Positions 1 to 6,093 of a stretch of 30,103 nucleotides of DNA are shown here, piece after piece. Within the stretch, counting starts at the first letter, position 1; each line of letters starts with the position of its first letter. Origin of the DNA: an uncultured Lachnospiraceae bacterium (GTDB lineage: Bacteria; Bacillota; Clostridia; Lachnospirales; Lachnospiraceae); NCBI GenBank assembly GCA_910585555.1, contig CAJUFU010000036.1:1-30103 (forward strand), in the 5' to 3' direction. The notes under the pieces were generated by a model that saw only the letters and a list, made by a program, of their open reading frames with translations, did not search any database and was not told the origin of the DNA. The position numbers and the translations under genes are program-made.

Positions 1-2
1 TC

Positions 3-1289
3 ATGTGCCGTGTACTGCCCTTTGACGATAACAGCATTTACTTTATCCGCAACCTGTTTAACGGCAACAGTGGTCATTATATGGGAACCTTCTTTATTAA
101 AATCAACCGGCCAAAATGGATGAAATACTGTGTAGAGGGACTTGATCCGGCCTGGTTCATCAGCCTTTATAATGAAGAAATGACACTTGTGTCAAATGAG
201 GAACTGAAAGAGGAGTGCCTTGAACTGGCCGCCCGCTCCGCCTCCTATACCTCCCATCCCACTGCCTTTCATGAAGAAGTCCTTAAGGGAGAACACTATT
301 TTGCGGCCTCGGAGCGCCTTTCCGGTTTAGGGCTCACTTCCGCCGTCATCGCGCCCAAAGACCTGCTGCTGAAAGATTTAAACAGTACGCTGGAAACCTA
401 CCTGCTGTTTCTGGTCCTTACCATATTGATCGCCCTTGCCGCGGCGATCTTAATCAGCCAGATGATCACTGCACCGATCAAGCGGATGATCTACCATATC
501 AACCAGATTTCCGCCGGTACAAGTTCCAAGCTTCCGCCTATGAAAATGTATCATGAGTTCAAAATATGGGCAGATTCCTTTAACCGGATGCTAAAGCAGC
601 TTGACATTTATTATACCGATAATTTTCAGAAACAGCTGTTGCTCAAAAACGCCGAAATCCGGGCCCTGCAGTCCCAGATGAATCCTCATTTTCTCTTCAA
701 TGTGCTCAACACCATCGCCTGGAAAGCCCAGATCATCCACAATGAAGAACTCTACCAGATGGCGATTTCTCTGGGGGAACTCTTAAAGGCAAACACCCTG
801 TCAAAAGAAACAGATTTTATAGAACTGGAAAAAGAAATGGATTATGTGAAATTTTATATTTATCTGCAACAGTGCCGCTTTGAGGACCGTATCGACTGCG
901 TCATACGGATTCCCGAAGAACTGATGAAATGCAAAGTGCCCTGCTTCTGCATTCAGCCGCTTGTGGAAAATGCCATAGTCCACGGCTTAGAACCCAAGAA
1001 GGGAAAAGGAAAACTGATCATACAGATCGTACCCCTCACACCCCCAGACTGTCCGGAACCGGAAATGGAGATTGCCATCATTGATAACGGCATCGGCTTT
1101 GCCGAGATTCCGGATGTGCGCACCATTTCCTCTTCTGCTGAGGATTCACACACCCATATAGGCTTGAGAAATCTGGATAAACGACTGGAACTGCTCTTCG
1201 GAGAGAAAGCCCGGATTAAAATAGAAAGTGTTCCCAATTTATGTACCACAATCTCTTTCCGGCTTCCAAGAATGGAGAATACGATATGA
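3..1289 (+). CDS. YesM-type sensor histidine kinase, 3' part (5' end outside window)
   Basis: Membrane sensor kinase that would phosphorylate the response regulator encoded immediately downstream. In the visible 428 residues there is a remnant of an extracellular sensor region, one membrane segment at about 131-153, a HAMP linker to about 205, and a His_kinase domain with the H-box QSQMNPHFLFN (His229). The ATPase part has N-box Asn323 in VENAIVHG, the G1 box DNGIGF at 361-366 and the G2 box GLRN at 387-390. The family is usually near 580 residues with two membrane segments, so the N-terminus lies upstream of base 1 and the first ATG here is probably internal. The stop overlaps the next start in an ATGA, implying translational coupling. 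YesM/YesN pairs usually control carbohydrate uptake or degradation genes; the ligand cannot be told from here. Confidence 0.93.
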   Translation: MCRVLPFDDNSIYFIRNLFNGNSGHYMGTFFIKINRPKWMKYCVEGLDPAWFISLYNEEMTLVSNEELKEECLELAARSASYTSHPTAFHEEVLKGEHYFAASERLSGLGLTSAVIAPKDLLLKDLNSTLETYLLFLVLTILIALAAAILISQMITAPIKRMIYHINQISAGTSSKLPPMKMYHEFKIWADSFNRMLKQLDIYYTDNFQKQLLLKNAEIRALQSQMNPHFLFNVLNTIAWKAQIIHNEELYQMAISLGELLKANTLSKETDFIELEKEMDYVKFYIYLQQCRFEDRIDCVIRIPEELMKCKVPCFCIQPLVENAIVHGLEPKKGKGKLIIQIVPLTPPDCPEPEMEIAIIDNGIGFAEIPDVRTISSSAEDSHTHIGLRNLDKRLELLFGEKARIKIESVPNLCTTISFRLPRMENTI

Positions 1290-2839
1290 CCTTCAAACTT
1301 TTAATTGTAGATGACGAATCCACCATGCGTAAAGGAATCGCCGAATTTATGAACTGGAATTCTATAGACTGTGAAGTGGCCGGCACTGCCAGTGACGGCT
1401 TAGAAGCCATTGCCTTTTTAAAGCAGCACGACGCCGATATCATCATAACGGACATCAAGATGCCCGAGGCGGACGGACTTTACGTAGCAAAATACGTATT
1501 TGAAAACTGTCCCGAAAAGAAAGTCATCCTGCTGACCGGCTATGCGGATTTTGAATACGCCAAGACCGCCATCCGCTATAACGTATCCGCTTTCATCCTG
1601 AAGCCCACCAATAAGAAGGAACTGTTCGAAGCGGTACAGACCGCCCAGAATCAGATTGTCACCTCCAAGCACACAGACAGTATCGCCAGGGAAAAGACGG
1701 CCTTTTTGAAAGAACAATTCTTATTGGAGATGACCGACCACCCCTACCAGCCCCAGTTTGCGGAAAAACTGCGCCAATATGGCCTCTCCCTGCAAAGCTA
1801 CTATATTGCGGCGTTTCGGCTGATTCCCTACCACGAGGATATCCGCTCCTTAAAGAAAATCATTATCGATGAAAAGAAAAACGCCTACTGCTATCGCTAT
1901 AACAATCTGATCATAACCATTTATTTTTACAATGACCCGGAAGTTGTCCTAAAGAACTGCTGTGAGATCGAGGCCATTACAAGAATGCTAGATTCCCGTG
2001 AAATCTCTGTGGGCATCAGCCGCTTCCACGATACGCCCGCCACGTTCCGGCAGGCTGTAACGGAAGCCATCCGTGCGCTGACCCTAAATTTCTATGCAGA
2101 AAATAATGTTTCCTTTTTTTCCGAAGAATTGAACGAAGACTGCGATCTGACCGCCGAGAATTCCCTGGATTTGTTCCAGTTCGAAAGTCTGCTCTTAGAC
2201 TGGCAGTTCGGGGATGCGGAAACCCTGCTGATGAACCTGTTTGCGAAGTTTAAGCAAAATTTTGTCAATGCACAGGACGTGAAGACCATCTGTGCCCAAC
2301 TCTATTACATCTGCTCCCGCATCACCATCAAAAATCGGGCAAAGCTTGACTACGAAAGCCGTTTTGCAGATGTAGACACCATGACAGAGCTGGCATCCCT
2401 GCCCGCGGAATATCTGAATACCATCCGCCTGGCCAATGATATCTTTACCTTGGAGAAAGCCGTTACAGAAATGTTCCATACCTTAAAGCTCAGTCTAAAA
2501 GACGCTGCCGGTATGCAGGGACAGCTTGCGGAAAAGGCACGGAAATACATTGCGGAAAACATTGCCGACGACCTGTCCTTAGAGATGATTGCAGATGCTC
2601 TCCATATATCCGCCTCCCACTTAAGCCGGACCTTCAAAAAAGCCGCCGGCATCTCCCTGACCGACTATATCAACCAGTTTCGCATTAACAGGGCAAAGGA
2701 ACTGCTGCGCGGTACGGATATCTATATCTATGCCATTTCGGAAATGGTGGGGTATCATGATGCTACGTATTTTTCTTCCATGTTTAAGAAGCTTGTGGGG
2801 GTTAGTCCTTCGGAATATCGGAATGTTGATGGGAATTAG
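1286..2839 (+). CDS. YesN-type response regulator with AraC DNA-binding domain
   Basis: Transcription factor partner of the upstream kinase, 517 residues. The N-terminal receiver domain has the acidic pair Asp9/Asp10, the phospho-acceptor Asp56 in IITDIKMPEADG, Thr84 and Lys106 (LKP). A long middle linker follows, and the C-terminal 100 residues (about 415-512) hold two AraC-type helix-turn-helix motifs (LSLEMIADALHISASHLSR and ISEMVGYHDATYFSSMFKK). I chose the ATG at 1286, which overlaps the kinase stop by ATGA and follows a GGAG at 1274-1277. An upstream ATG at 1241 would only add 15 residues inside the kinase reading frame. Target genes are not in the window. No clear terminator follows, and the next genes are convergent. 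Confidence 0.95.
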   Translation: MTFKLLIVDDESTMRKGIAEFMNWNSIDCEVAGTASDGLEAIAFLKQHDADIIITDIKMPEADGLYVAKYVFENCPEKKVILLTGYADFEYAKTAIRYNVSAFILKPTNKKELFEAVQTAQNQIVTSKHTDSIAREKTAFLKEQFLLEMTDHPYQPQFAEKLRQYGLSLQSYYIAAFRLIPYHEDIRSLKKIIIDEKKNAYCYRYNNLIITIYFYNDPEVVLKNCCEIEAITRMLDSREISVGISRFHDTPATFRQAVTEAIRALTLNFYAENNVSFFSEELNEDCDLTAENSLDLFQFESLLLDWQFGDAETLLMNLFAKFKQNFVNAQDVKTICAQLYYICSRITIKNRAKLDYESRFADVDTMTELASLPAEYLNTIRLANDIFTLEKAVTEMFHTLKLSLKDAAGMQGQLAEKARKYIAENIADDLSLEMIADALHISASHLSRTFKKAAGISLTDYINQFRINRAKELLRGTDIYIYAISEMVGYHDATYFSSMFKKLVGVSPSEYRNVDGN

Positions 2840-2844
2840 GGTTG

Positions 2845-3024
2845 TCATTTATCCAGCTTAAATACTATTTTACCTCTTCTGGAAGTTTCTACCCATTTGT
2901 AAGTTTCGTGTGAGTTACACTCGTCTGTATTCACTCTCGGCATGTCATGAAGGCTTTGCAATGATTGGTATAAAGTCGATTTTCCGGCTCCGTTAACACC
3001 TGCTATCAAAATATATTTCTTCAT
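2845..3024 (-). pseudogene. Truncated zeta-toxin-like P-loop protein (59 aa)
   Basis: The 59-residue frame starts MKKYILIAGVNGAGKST, a Walker A motif (residues 9-17) typical of zeta-toxin/UDP-GlcNAc kinase-like proteins of about 190-200 residues, and continues to a family-like MPRVNTDE. After that the family sequence is lost: the last ~24 residues (HETYKWVETSRRGKIVFKL) instead resemble the C-terminus of zinc-type alcohol dehydrogenase/quinone oxidoreductase proteins. This suggests an internal deletion that joined two unrelated genes in frame. The catalytic middle of a zeta toxin is absent, so phosphotransferase activity is unlikely. The start codon overlaps the stop of the upstream small gene (TAATG). 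Identity of the 5' half is fairly secure; the origin of the tail is a guess. Confidence 0.7.
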
Positions 3025-3203
3025 TAGAAAAGATTCCTTTCCATTACCTGCCGTTGTTTCTTTTGCAGGAGAAAATCACCCACCATTTCATAGAAGCTTC
3101 TTTGTTCTTCCGTTTCAGCTTCCAATACAAGCTGTAAAGTGTCTTCCGGCTGGAGCGTTTTTATATCTTCATAGATCTTTTCATACTTTTTCACATCACA
3201 CAT
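3024..3203 (-). CDS. Small antitoxin-like protein upstream of the zeta remnant (59 aa)
   Basis: A 59-residue acidic, helical-looking protein beginning MCDVKKYEKIYEDIKTLQ and ending in QKKQRQVMERNLF. It has an excellent ribosome-binding site (GGAGGTG, bases 3209-3215, reverse strand) and a consensus promoter just upstream. It is coupled to the zeta-like P-loop gene by a one-base TAATG overlap. Small proteins of this kind often precede chromosomal zeta-like toxin genes in Firmicutes and are presumed antitoxins; that role is inferred from position and size. The gene appears intact although its partner is truncated. Confidence 0.72.
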   Translation of the reverse strand: MCDVKKYEKIYEDIKTLQPEDTLQLVLEAETEEQRSFYEMVGDFLLQKKQRQVMERNLF

Positions 3204-3243
3204 AACAGCACCTCCATTATGAATCTATATAAGGTTAAAATAT

Positions 3244-3272
3244 ATTATAACCCAAGCAACCTAAAATGTTAA
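3244..3272 (-). promoter_or_regulatory. Sigma-A promoter of the zeta/antitoxin remnant
   Basis: On the reverse strand a -35 box TTAACA (3267-3272, 5/6 to consensus) is separated by 17 bases from a perfect -10 TATAAT (3244-3249). Transcription would start near 3237 and give a short leader before the antitoxin-like gene at 3203. Confidence 0.7.
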
Positions 3273-3284
3273 TAGACCAGAAAA

Positions 3285-3307
3285 CTCCGCAGGAAGAACC
3301 TGCAGAG
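3285..3307 (-). terminator. Rho-independent terminator after the DUF2442 gene
   Basis: Nine-base arms CTCTGCAGG / CCTGCGGAG (reverse strand, one G-U pair) enclose TTCTT and are followed by TTTTCT. It closes the DUF4160-DUF2442 unit and separates it from the promoter of the zeta remnant. Confidence 0.65.
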
Positions 3308-3395
3308 TAAATACGCTATTTCTAAACTGTTTTTCAGTTACGTTTTCGTTACCCATATACGCTCATATGTGCGCATACTGACTCCAAACCATATA

Positions 3396-3671
3396 TTATT
3401 CTATCCTTTCTGCCTCCATCGGTAAATCATACAGTGTATCTGGGGCAATATCCAAACACTTCGTATTATCTCGGTTTCCCTCGATATCCCATGCCAATGT
3501 ATCATTCATCACTGTACAGGCCTCTTTAAAAACAGTGATATTTTTCAATGGACGAAATACCTCTTTCTCAATCATTTGAATCATATCATAACATACGATT
3601 TTACCATCTTCAAAGTATACATATACCGAATAATTTTCCATTGGTATTACCTGCACAACCTTCGGAAACAT
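3396..3671 (-). CDS. DUF2442 domain protein
   Basis: A 91-residue protein matching the DUF2442 pattern: KVVQVIPMENYSVYVYFEDG with a following KEVFRPL and TLAWDIEGN. DUF2442 proteins are small predicted beta-rich proteins commonly encoded next to DUF4160 genes, and the pair has been suspected to be a toxin-antitoxin-like module; no biochemical role is firmly established to my knowledge. I prefer the ATG at 3671, which sits at a good distance from GAGGTG, over a GTG three codons earlier that overlaps this ribosome-binding site. It lies about 16 bases after the DUF4160 gene and ends before a terminator. Confidence 0.8.
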   Translation of the reverse strand: MFPKVVQVIPMENYSVYVYFEDGKIVCYDMIQMIEKEVFRPLKNITVFKEACTVMNDTLAWDIEGNRDNTKCLDIAPDTLYDLPMEAERIE

Positions 3672-3687
3672 AATGATCACCTCACTT

Positions 3688-3948
3688 TTAAACTAACGGG
3701 TTGATTCGGTTCATCGGTTTTCCATCCTTTGATAATTCCCAATTCTGCATCAGTTCATCCTGATGTAAAACACACCATGCTAAAATCAATTTGAGTTGCC
3801 GGGATGGCAATGCACCTTTTATACACCTTGCTGCATCGATTTCAATAATCGCCTTATTTCCATTATATTCCGCATGGAAATGTGGAGGATTATGGTTATC
3901 ATAAAACATTGTAACCCCGATTCCATAAAACAACGATATCTCTGGCAC
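3688..3948 (-). CDS. DUF4160 domain protein
   Basis: An 86-residue protein with the DUF4160 hallmark GVTMFYDNHNPPHFHAEY near the N-terminus and a C-terminal LAWCVLHQDELMQNWELSKDGKP. Start codon is GTG at 3948, preceded by GAGGAGAG at good spacing. First gene of a two-gene unit with the DUF2442 gene. The His-rich NPPHFHAEY could bind metal or be catalytic, but function is unknown. A palindrome in the upstream region could serve autoregulation, as in many toxin-antitoxin operons. Confidence 0.82.
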   Translation of the reverse strand: MPEISLFYGIGVTMFYDNHNPPHFHAEYNGNKAIIEIDAARCIKGALPSRQLKLILAWCVLHQDELMQNWELSKDGKPMNRINPLV

Positions 3949-3979
3949 TATACTTCTCTCCTCATTTCATTCTGTAGCA

Positions 3980-3997
3980 TATATAGTTGACTATATA
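3980..3997. promoter_or_regulatory. Palindrome upstream of the DUF4160 gene, possible operator
   Basis: Eight-base perfect arms TATATAGT and ACTATATA around TG, 32 bases upstream of the GTG start. It lies where promoter elements are expected and its AT-rich arms resemble a -10 box. Position fits an autoregulatory operator; no direct evidence for binding. Confidence 0.35.
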
Positions 3998-4022
3998 AGT
4001 TTACCACAGTTATCACTTAAAA

Positions 4023-4051
4023 AAACCCACAAACACGATGTTTGTGGGTTT
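4023..4051 (-). terminator. Terminator of the type III toxin gene
   Basis: Perfect 13-base arms AAACCCACAAACA / TGTTTGTGGGTTT with a 3-base loop. On the reverse strand the stem is followed by a run of seven T, a classical intrinsic terminator about 130 bases past the toxin stop codon. Confidence 0.85.
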
Positions 4052-4182
4052 ACCATGCAATAAAATATGCAATTTCCTATCTCTTGGATAGTTTCGAACG
4101 CCCAGAATACGGCATTTTCAGGCAATTTGTCAGTTACCTGTCACTTACCCAAACATTCTCTAACAATTCCACATTGTTTTTC

Positions 4183-4731
4183 TTATTTCTTTTCACTTAT
4201 AAAATCACTGCATAGTTTCTCTAAAGCTTTATACTCTAATGCCGCTTTCACATATCCTGCCGATAAGTCGTTTTCTATTTTTTGCTTATATAACAATTTT
4301 GCATTAGCAAGAATTTTATCCTGGTTTTTACGAATAAATATCATTTCATTCTGCACCAAATCTTTATATGTATCGTCTGGCTCATTTTCGATATCATAAA
4401 GCTGCAGTTCTGATGGTGGGACTGGTATCATATGACTGATTCGCAGAGTCCCTTTTAATTCCTTTTGTCCTCTTGAATTTTTCACCACAATCCGTATAAT
4501 CGGGACAATACTCTTTTTAATAACCTTTTTCTCACCGGCAATTTGGTAATCCGATTCTTTTGGTGAAGACATCGGTATGTAATAATGGTAATTTTCCAAA
4601 CGTAACACGATACCAACGTACTTTCGGGTATGAACCCTCGTTATTTCTTTGTTTGAATATACATTCGGAAATATAGCCCGCAAATAATCTATATATTCGT
4701 CTGACACACTATACAGTTTAAATTCTTCCAT
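4183..4731 (-). CDS. ToxN/AbiQ-family endoribonuclease toxin of a type III TA system
   Basis: A 182-residue protein with the layout of ToxN/AbiQ (CptN-like) toxins: MEEFKLYSVSDEYIDYLR at the N-terminus, then RKYVGIVLRLENYHYYIPM followed by SSPKESDY, and later LRISHMIPVPPSEL. Known family members cut RNA at short motifs and are held inactive in a complex with processed antitoxin RNA repeats; several act as phage abortive-infection systems. I use the ATG at 4731, preceded by AGGGATGG, rather than one ten codons upstream that falls at the antitoxin terminator. The identification is reinforced by the context: promoter, tandem repeats and an attenuating terminator lie immediately upstream. Family call is confident; subfamily (ToxN versus CptN) is not resolved. 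Confidence 0.9.
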   Translation of the reverse strand: MEEFKLYSVSDEYIDYLRAIFPNVYSNKEITRVHTRKYVGIVLRLENYHYYIPMSSPKESDYQIAGEKKVIKKSIVPIIRIVVKNSRGQKELKGTLRISHMIPVPPSELQLYDIENEPDDTYKDLVQNEMIFIRKNQDKILANAKLLYKQKIENDLSAGYVKAALEYKALEKLCSDFISEKK

Positions 4732-4753
4732 TCCATCCCTTTCTAAAAAATGA

Positions 4754-4771
4754 GGGAGCATTACTGCTCCC
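4754..4771 (-). terminator. Attenuating terminator between antitoxin RNA and toxin gene
   Basis: Stem GGGAGCA / TGCTCCC with a 4-base loop, followed on the reverse strand by TCATTTTTTA. It lies 22 bases upstream of the toxin start. This is the standard type III arrangement in which most transcripts stop here, giving excess antitoxin RNA over toxin mRNA. Confidence 0.85.
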
Positions 4772-4773
4772 TA

Positions 4774-4849
4774 CGAGTTTAAAATCTTCCACTATCTGGC
4801 AGGAACTCTCCCGAGTTTAAAATCTTCCACTATCTGGCAGGAACTCTCC
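4774..4849 (-). repeat. Two perfect tandem 38-bp repeats (antitoxin units)
   Basis: Copies at 4774-4811 and 4812-4849 are identical over all 38 bases and abut without spacer. On the reverse strand each begins GGAGAGTTCC and ends TTTTAAACTCG. The GAGTT and AACTC segments at the two ends of a unit can pair, consistent with a compact fold. Confidence 0.93.
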
Positions 4850-4873
4850 AAAGATAGTTTCCTATCTGTTTTT

Positions 4874-4902
4874 ATTATATGCAATTATATCATAAAAATC
4901 AA
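4874..4902 (-). promoter_or_regulatory. Promoter of the type III TA system
   Basis: Reverse strand: -35 TTGATT (4897-4902), 17-base spacer, perfect -10 TATAAT (4874-4879). It is the only good promoter before the repeats and starts between the rpsI terminator and the antitoxin repeats. Confidence 0.85.
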
Positions 4903-4914
4903 CAAAAATATTAT

Positions 4915-4950
4915 AAAACCCTTGAAAAGAACAACTTTTTCAAGGGTTTT
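4915..4950 (-). terminator. Terminator of the rplM-rpsI transcript
   Basis: Perfect 14-base arms AAAACCCTTGAAAA / TTTTCAAGGGTTTT around an 8-base loop, 22 bases after the rpsI stop codon. The U-rich end of the stem on the reverse strand makes it a functional-looking intrinsic terminator that insulates the TA system from ribosomal protein transcription. Confidence 0.85.
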
Positions 4951-4971
4951 ATATTGCATATAAATAATTCC

Positions 4972-5376
4972 TTAACGCTTGGAGAACTGAGGCGCACGTC
5001 TCGCCGCTTTGAGACCGTATTTCTTTCTCTCTTTCATACGAGGGTCTCTTGTCAGATAACCTGCCTTCTTCAGTGTGGGTCTGTAATCAGGGTCTGCCTG
5101 AAGCAGTGCTCTTGCGATGCCGTGTCTCACAGCGCCTGCCTGACCTGTATATCCGCCGCCCTTTACCGTAACACGCACATCGAACTTATCAACGGTGTCT
5201 GTTGCTGCCAGAGGCTGGCGAACGATAACTTTCAGGGTCTCTAACCCAAAGTAATCATCAATGCTTCTCTTATTAATCGTAATCTCGCCCTTACCGGGTA
5301 CTAAATATACTCTGGCAATCGATTTTTTTCTTCTGCCAGTTCCATAATACTTTGCTGATTTATCTGCTTTAGCCAT
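4972..5376 (-). CDS. rpsI: 30S ribosomal protein S9
   Basis: 134 residues, usual length. Typical features are YYGTGRRKKSIARVYLVPG at the N-terminus, GGGYTGQAGAVRHGIARAL in the middle, and the conserved basic tail ending in QFSKR, whose terminal Lys-Arg reaches the P-site tRNA. It follows rplM by 17 bases, the invariant bacterial pairing. Transcribed with rplM from the promoter at 6005-6033 and ended by the hairpin at 4915-4950. Confidence 0.98.
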   Translation of the reverse strand: MAKADKSAKYYGTGRRKKSIARVYLVPGKGEITINKRSIDDYFGLETLKVIVRQPLAATDTVDKFDVRVTVKGGGYTGQAGAVRHGIARALLQADPDYRPTLKKAGYLTRDPRMKERKKYGLKAARRAPQFSKR

Positions 5377-5393
5377 GATTCTTTATCCCTTTC

Positions 5394-5822
5394 TTAAAAT
5401 GTTAACACTTCCGGTTTCTGTGCAGCCTGTTTGTGTTCAGGACCTACATACACATGAAGTTTGGTATACATCTGTCTTCCTAAAGGTCCTTTGGGAAGCA
5501 TACCTTTGACCGCATGTTCTACAACTCTCTCAGGGTGCTTCTGCAACATCTCTCTCAGGGTAGTTTCTTTCATGCCGCCCACATAATCGGAGTGATGATA
5601 ATAAATCTTCTGGTCTAATTTCTTACCTGTAACCTTCACCTTCTCCGCATTGACAATGATCACATAATCGCCTGTATCCATGTGGGGGGTAAAGATGGGT
5701 TTGTGCTTACCTCTAAGCACTTTGGCAACCTCAGATGCCAAGCGTCCCAATGTCATATCTGTCGCATCAACTACATACCATTTTCTGTCGATTGTAGCTG
5801 GACTCGCCATAAAAGTTTTCAT
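5394..5822 (-). CDS. rplM: 50S ribosomal protein L13
   Basis: 142 residues, standard for L13: MKTFMASPATIDRKWYVVDA, then LGRLASEVAKVLRGKHKP, and the conserved MLPKGPLGRQMYTKLHVY. The open frame extends 58 codons further upstream, but the ATG at 5822 has a strong GGAGGT ribosome-binding site (5829-5834) and gives the family N-terminus. L13 is an early 23S rRNA-binding assembly protein. The long upstream leader and private promoter indicate independent control from truA and the membrane gene upstream. Confidence 0.98.
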   Translation of the reverse strand: MKTFMASPATIDRKWYVVDATDMTLGRLASEVAKVLRGKHKPIFTPHMDTGDYVIIVNAEKVKVTGKKLDQKIYYHHSDYVGGMKETTLREMLQKHPERVVEHAVKGMLPKGPLGRQMYTKLHVYVGPEHKQAAQKPEVLTF

Positions 5823-5998
5823 GATATTACCTCCATAGTAACTGATCGTCTCTCGACTGTCTGTGCCATGCGTTGAAATCTCCATGCAGATGTCCGGCCA
5901 CACTTCTGATCTCTCCTTACGGCAGTTTGTACTTCTTTTACTTATTATAAAATGTCTTCGCCGGGGCTTTGGCTTGACATTTTTATGCATTGTCACAG
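5823..5998 (-). promoter_or_regulatory. Long structured rplM 5' leader, candidate L13 autoregulatory element
   Basis: About 175 bases separate the predicted transcription start from the rplM ATG. The leader contains a perfect 8-base stem AAAATGTC / GACATTTT (5976-5983 with 5949-5956) capped by a GC-rich loop with GCCCCGGCG. L13 leaders that mediate autoregulation are known in other Firmicutes; I cannot confirm a match to that family from sequence alone. Confidence 0.45.
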
Positions 5999-6004
5999 TT
6001 ATTT

Positions 6005-6033
6005 ATTATATTATACGCTCCCGCGCGTGTCAA
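6005..6033 (-). promoter_or_regulatory. Promoter of rplM-rpsI
   Basis: Consensus sigma-A promoter on the reverse strand: TTGACA (6028-6033), 17 bases, TATAAT (6005-6010). Both hexamers are perfect, as expected for ribosomal protein transcription. Confidence 0.9.
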
Positions 6034-6093
6034 CAGCTTTTTAGCATGAATTTGGGTGATTTTGGGTGATTTTCAACTGGCTCTTCCATTCCG

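Larger units (their letters stand above)
4754..4867 (-). ncRNA. Type III antitoxin RNA (ToxI-like), two 38-nt repeats
   Basis: Transcribed toward the toxin gene from a consensus promoter. The RNA would start near 4867 with a short hairpin (AAGATAG/CTATCT, 4851-4867), contain two perfect 38-nt tandem repeats (4812-4849 then 4774-4811), and end at an intrinsic terminator at 4754-4771. In characterised systems each repeat is cut out by the toxin and folds into a pseudoknot that occupies the toxin active site. The low copy number (two) is within what is known for the class. Confidence 0.88.

Noticed and set aside
4774..4849. Two 38-nt repeats as a minimal CRISPR
   Set aside because: The copies abut with no spacer, there are no cas genes, and promoter, terminator and ToxN-like gene fit a type III antitoxin.
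5823..5996. 58-codon N-terminal extension of L13
   Set aside because: L13 proteins start at the MKTF-type sequence; the upstream frame is the rplM leader and lacks a ribosome-binding site.
6051..6070. Tandem TTTGGGTGAT repeat, two copies
   Set aside because: Only two 10-base copies upstream of the rplM promoter, no paired structure; likely chance or slippage.
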